Below, piece after piece: positions 61,204-64,000 of a stretch of 64,000 nucleotides of DNA. The DNA comes from UBA6168 sp964573725 (GTDB lineage Bacteria; Bacteroidota; Bacteroidia; Chitinophagales; Saprospiraceae). A program made the translations under genes and the position numbers. The stretch lies in NCBI GenBank assembly GCA_964573725.1, contig CAZNLJ010000007.1:90307-154306 (forward strand). Reading direction: 5' to 3'. The notes beneath the pieces are model-generated. The model had not been told where the DNA came from, did not search any database, and saw only the letters and a list, made by a program, of their open reading frames with translations. The stretch's first letter is position 1; each line of letters opens with the position of its first letter.

Positions 61204-64000
61204 GTGAAGACGATCGAAAGCTTACTATTGAGATTCGGATGGTTGCTGCTGTTGACGATGACGGTGGCCGGCGATGTAATGTCCCAAGCGGACTGTAGTC
61301 CTTCGGTCCCATTCTTTACGGTGGATTTGACCGGTCAGCCCGGTGGTATTTTTCAAACGCCATCCACTGTGCGGTCCGGTCAATGTTGCGATGTGAATCC
61401 ACCGCTTGTCTGCATAGGTTTCGAGGTTACGTTGGATGTTCACGCCCAGGGCTTGGCTTTCGAGATCGTGGAGGGAGCAATTCCACCAGGCGCATTATTT
61501 TACCAAATCAACTGTGGGGATTCCGTACAGGTAGGGGATGACATATGCCTTCCGGGCGGGCAAACCGTATATGTCACGTTTTGCAAGCCCGGCAACAATC
61601 CGAATGTCTACCAGATCACATCGATTCCGGGCATTGTACTGCCGGACACCATCAGGACCTATGAGGGTTGTTCCTTTCCGATTTCGGTCACCGGGCCGGA
61701 GGTGAGCACCATCACCTGGAACGATATTACCTCCGGTACGGGGCAATACAACAGCTATTTGGACTGTACGGTAGGGTGTGACATGAACACCGTCACCCCA
61801 GGTGCCGGGGCGCCACCATCCATCCAATACGAAGTATGTGGGTATCCATCCACCAGTGTTTGCAACACCTTGTTTCTGATATGCGATACGGTGGTCGTGA
61901 CAGTGGAACCACCGATTGGTGCGACCGTAACCCCTTCGAATCCGGTATATTGTGTGGATGACATCGGGACGATGGAAGCAATCGTGGCCCAGGGCAATCC
62001 GGATTACGTCTTCACCTGGTATGACGCACCCAACGGCGGTGGGGCAATAGTGGCGACCGGGGAGACCTTCACCCCGAGTACCACCGGGTCTTACAGTTTA
62101 ATAGTCGAGGATACAGCTTCTGCAGGTTGTTTGAGTGAAACCTTGAATTTCAGTGTGACAATCGTGGAGTTGCCCAGCCTGGACGTTGGTCCGGACCAAT
62201 CCATTTGCCAAGGCGGATCTGTCACGGTAGACCTTCCAAACGATTGGGTTTACACTTGGAGTCCATCGGAGGGAGTCTCGGTCGGATTCGATCCATCGAT
62301 ATTTACGGTTAGCCCGGCGACGACAACAAGCTATACGGTGACGGCGACCGGTACAAATGATTGCAGTGCCGAAGACGAGTTGGTCATCGCGGTGAATGAT
62401 TGCATCGACTGTCCGCCACCGATTTCCGGATGTTCCCAAGCGGACACCCCGCCGTATGGAAGCATAGCGGAATTTGAAGCGGCAGGAGGGGCTGTGACTA
62501 TGCTTTGCGTCGTTAATAATGCCTCCTTGTCGCTCATAGGGTCATCCAGCAGTGGCACCTATTGTCCGGAAACGGTCATAAGGACCTACGAGGTGGAGGA
62601 CGATTGCGGAAACATACAATCCTGTGCACAGGAGGTGACATTCAACGATATCGAAAGTCCTACCATGCAGTGTCCGACAGGAGCCACAGTATCATGCTCC
62701 TTGGAAGAAATGCCTATCTATCTAACCTTCGAGGCTTTTTTGGCGGCAGGTGGAAGTGCAAATGACAATTGTGGTTTGGATACCGCCAGTTTCATGCTGG
62801 AATCCGAGGCGAGTGACCAAGGGGATTGTCCGGAGACCATCATCCGGAAATATCGTATTTCCGATTTATGCGGAAACAATGTGGATTGCGAACAGACAGT
62901 TGTTGTCCATGATACCCAACAGCCGGTCATCGGTTGTCCGGATGCATTGACAGCGAATTGTGTCGCCGGCGAACAAGTTCCCTATACCGACTTTTCGGAA
63001 TTCATGAGTGCAGGAGGGACCGCTGTTGACAATTGTGCCATAGCGGAAGGTACGTTCCAGCTGTTGAGTGAAGCAAGCGACGGATTATCGTGTCCGGAGA
63101 CCGTTAGCAGGACCTATCAAATCTCCGATTTATGCGGAAATACGGGTACATGTACACAGCAAATGACGGTCAACAACGATACGGATCCCGTATTGGGTTG
63201 CCCTCCCCATGTAACAGGCATTTGTTCGATATTGGACCTATCGCCTTATGAAGATTTCGAATCATTTTTATCGGCGGGTGGATCAGTCGAGTATGGTTGC
63301 GCCACCTTGCAAGCGACCTTCCAATTCGCGGGTCAATCCAGTGATGGATCCATATGTCCCGAAGTATTTACGAGGACTTACGAAATATCCAACTTGTGCG
63401 GAACGGTAAGTGTATGTACACAGGACATTACGGTCAACGATACGGAACTGCCGACGCTGATATGTCCGCCGCCGGCGACCACTGTTTGTGACCTTTCCGC
63501 AATACCTGTACTTCAAAATATTTCGGCATTGGAATCAGCGGGCGGTTCCGCATCCGATAATTGTTTCCTTTTAGAAAACAGTTTCCAATTGGAGCATGAA
63601 GACACGTTGGGAAGTTGTCCGATGCTGGTTACCAGGACTTACAAGGTCAACGATGCTTGTGCGAACAAACGCACATGCGAGCAAACCATCACAGTTGACG
63701 ATCAGATACCTCCGTCAATTTCTTGTCCCGACATTGCGACGGCTACTTGTTCAATAGAAGAAATACCGGTTTATGCCGGTTATCCGGTCTTCATCGCCGC
63801 CGGCGGCAGTGCATCCGACAACTGCGGTATCGACACCGCCTCTTTTACTTTACTGAGCGAAACCAGCAGCGGAACATGCCCGACCATTTACACCCGGACC
63901 TACGAAATCGCCGATTCCTGCGGCAACACCGCGACCTGCACACAGACCGTGGAAGTGGATGACAATCAGCCGCCGGTGCTTACCTGCCCGCCGAATGAAA
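61204..64000 (+). CDS. Giant secreted Cys-rich HYR-like repeat protein, N-terminal part
   Basis: Open from the GTG at 61204 to the right edge (over 930 codons, no stop). A hydrophobic signal (LLLRFGWLLLLTMTVAGDVMS) follows the start. The first 400 residues are beta-rich Ig/PKD-like modules (GQPGGIFQTPSTVRSGQCC, GPDQSICQGGSVTVDL, TSYTVTATGTNDC). From about residue 490, near-identical units follow at 87-88 residues, each with CP, AAGGSASDNCG, CP-TRTYE, D-CGN and C-Q-xTVxD. This is the layout of giant T9SS-secreted adhesins of this phylum; its sorting tail would lie outside the window. GTG is chosen because no ATG gives the signal peptide. Confidence 0.8.
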   Translation, partial: MKTIESLLLRFGWLLLLTMTVAGDVMSQADCSPSVPFFTVDLTGQPGGIFQTPSTVRSGQCCDVNPPLVCIGFEVTLDVHAQGLAFEIVEGAIPPGALFYQINCGDSVQVGDDICLPGGQTVYVTFCKPGNNPNVYQITSIPGIVLPDTIRTYEGCSFPISVTGPEVSTITWNDITSGTGQYNSYLDCTVGCDMNTVTPGAGAPPSIQYEVCGYPSTSVCNTLFLICDTVVVTVEPPIGATVTPSNPVYCVDDIGTMEAIVAQGNPDYVFTWYDAPNGGGAIVATGETFTPSTTGSYSLIVEDTASAGCLSETLNFSVTIVELPSLDVGPDQSICQGGSVTVDLPNDWVYTWSPSEGVSVGFDPSIFTVSPATTTSYTVTATGTNDCSAEDELVIAVNDCIDCPPPISGCSQADTPPYGSIAEFEAAGGAVTMLCVVNNASLSLIGSSSSGTYCPETVIRTYEVEDDCGNIQSCAQEVTFNDIESPTMQCPTGATVSCSLEEMPIYLTFEAFLAAGGSANDNCGLDTASFMLESEASDQGDCPETIIRKYRISDLCGNNVDCEQTVVVHDTQQPVIGCPDALTANCVAGEQVPYTDFSEFMSAGGTAVDNCAIAEGTFQLLSEASDGLSCPETVSRTYQISDLCGNTGTCTQQMTVNNDTDPVLGCPPHVTGICSILDLSPYEDFESFLSAGGSVEYGCATLQATFQFAGQSSDGSICPEVFTRTYEISNLCGTVSVCTQDITVNDTELPTLICPPPATTVCDLSAIPVLQNISALESAGGSASDNCFLLENSFQLEHEDTLGSCPMLVTRTYKVNDACANKRTCEQTITVDDQIPPSISCPDIATATCSIEEIPVYAGYPVFIAAGGSASDNCGIDTASFTLLSETSSGTCPTIYTRTYEIADSCGNTATCTQTVEVDDNQPPVLTCPPNE
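62671..64000 (+). repeat. Tandem 261-264-base coding repeats (HYR-like units)
   Basis: The first Cys codon of each unit starts at 62671, 62935, 63199, 63463, 63724 and 63985: steps of 264, 264, 264, 261 and 261 bases. A more divergent unit precedes them from about 62400. The array continues past the right edge. Confidence 0.9.

Noticed and set aside
62671..64000. Regular repeats as a CRISPR array
   Set aside because: Period of 261-264 bases, open reading frame throughout and protein-level conservation show coding repeats, not direct repeats with spacers.

Overview
The window looks like a chromosomal segment from a high-GC member of the Bacteroidota, most likely a Saprospiraceae/Lewinella-like marine or sludge bacterium. 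The evidence is a SusC/SusD pair, TonB receptors with plug domains, type IX secretion (T9SS) sorting tails on secreted proteins, DUF4623 and HYR-like repeat proteins, a split three-gene transhydrogenase, and Bacteroidota-type promoters (TTTG, about 19 bases, then TAnnTTTG). The window ends inside a gene on both sides and holds one 100-N scaffold gap (46897-46996).

Left part (1-19.9 kb) is mostly housekeeping: pntAA-pntAB-pntB with a further exported protein behind them, an ABC-F ATPase divergent from pnt, an MBL-fold hydrolase, a DASH-type cryptochrome/photolyase, an RmlD-like reductase, RNase D, a small lipoprotein, a di-haem cytochrome c peroxidase, a 1243-residue protein that reads as a superfamily 1 helicase plus nuclease with every catalytic motif eroded, an A-type Fe-S carrier, a small membrane protein, dnaA, and tRNA-Ser and tRNA-Pro closed by a perfect terminator.

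Middle part (20-44 kb): an IorA-IorB-IorB molybdenum hydroxylase operon whose large subunit is tandemly duplicated; next to it a broken AraC regulator; a TonB receptor followed by an exported formylglycine-generating enzyme; 1.4 kb with no supportable gene; then a long minus-strand run for nonulosonic (sialic-type) acid synthesis and transfer: KdsC-like phosphatase, short NeuB, a double PQQ-dehydrogenase-like protein, a GT-B protein with sialyltransferase-like motifs, a Gfo/Idh oxidoreductase, NeuA and a PlsC acyltransferase. Upstream of it lie an SDR enzyme, a tiny membrane protein, a polytopic membrane protein, a PLC/GDPD-like phosphodiesterase and an orphan response regulator.

Right part (44.7-64 kb): a Tat-exported Gfo/Idh oxidoreductase, a T9SS-secreted array of about 330-residue DUF4623 units broken by the assembly gap, then SusC, SusD, a lipoprotein with DUF5018-like modules plus a DUF4623 module, a GHL10-family glycosidase lipoprotein and a frameshifted DUF1295 membrane protein. 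This looks like one carbohydrate/surface-binding locus. It is followed by a T9SS-secreted endonuclease I and the first 930 residues of a giant Cys-rich HYR-like repeat protein that runs off the right edge. All family names come from reading the translated sequence by eye; no database search was run.
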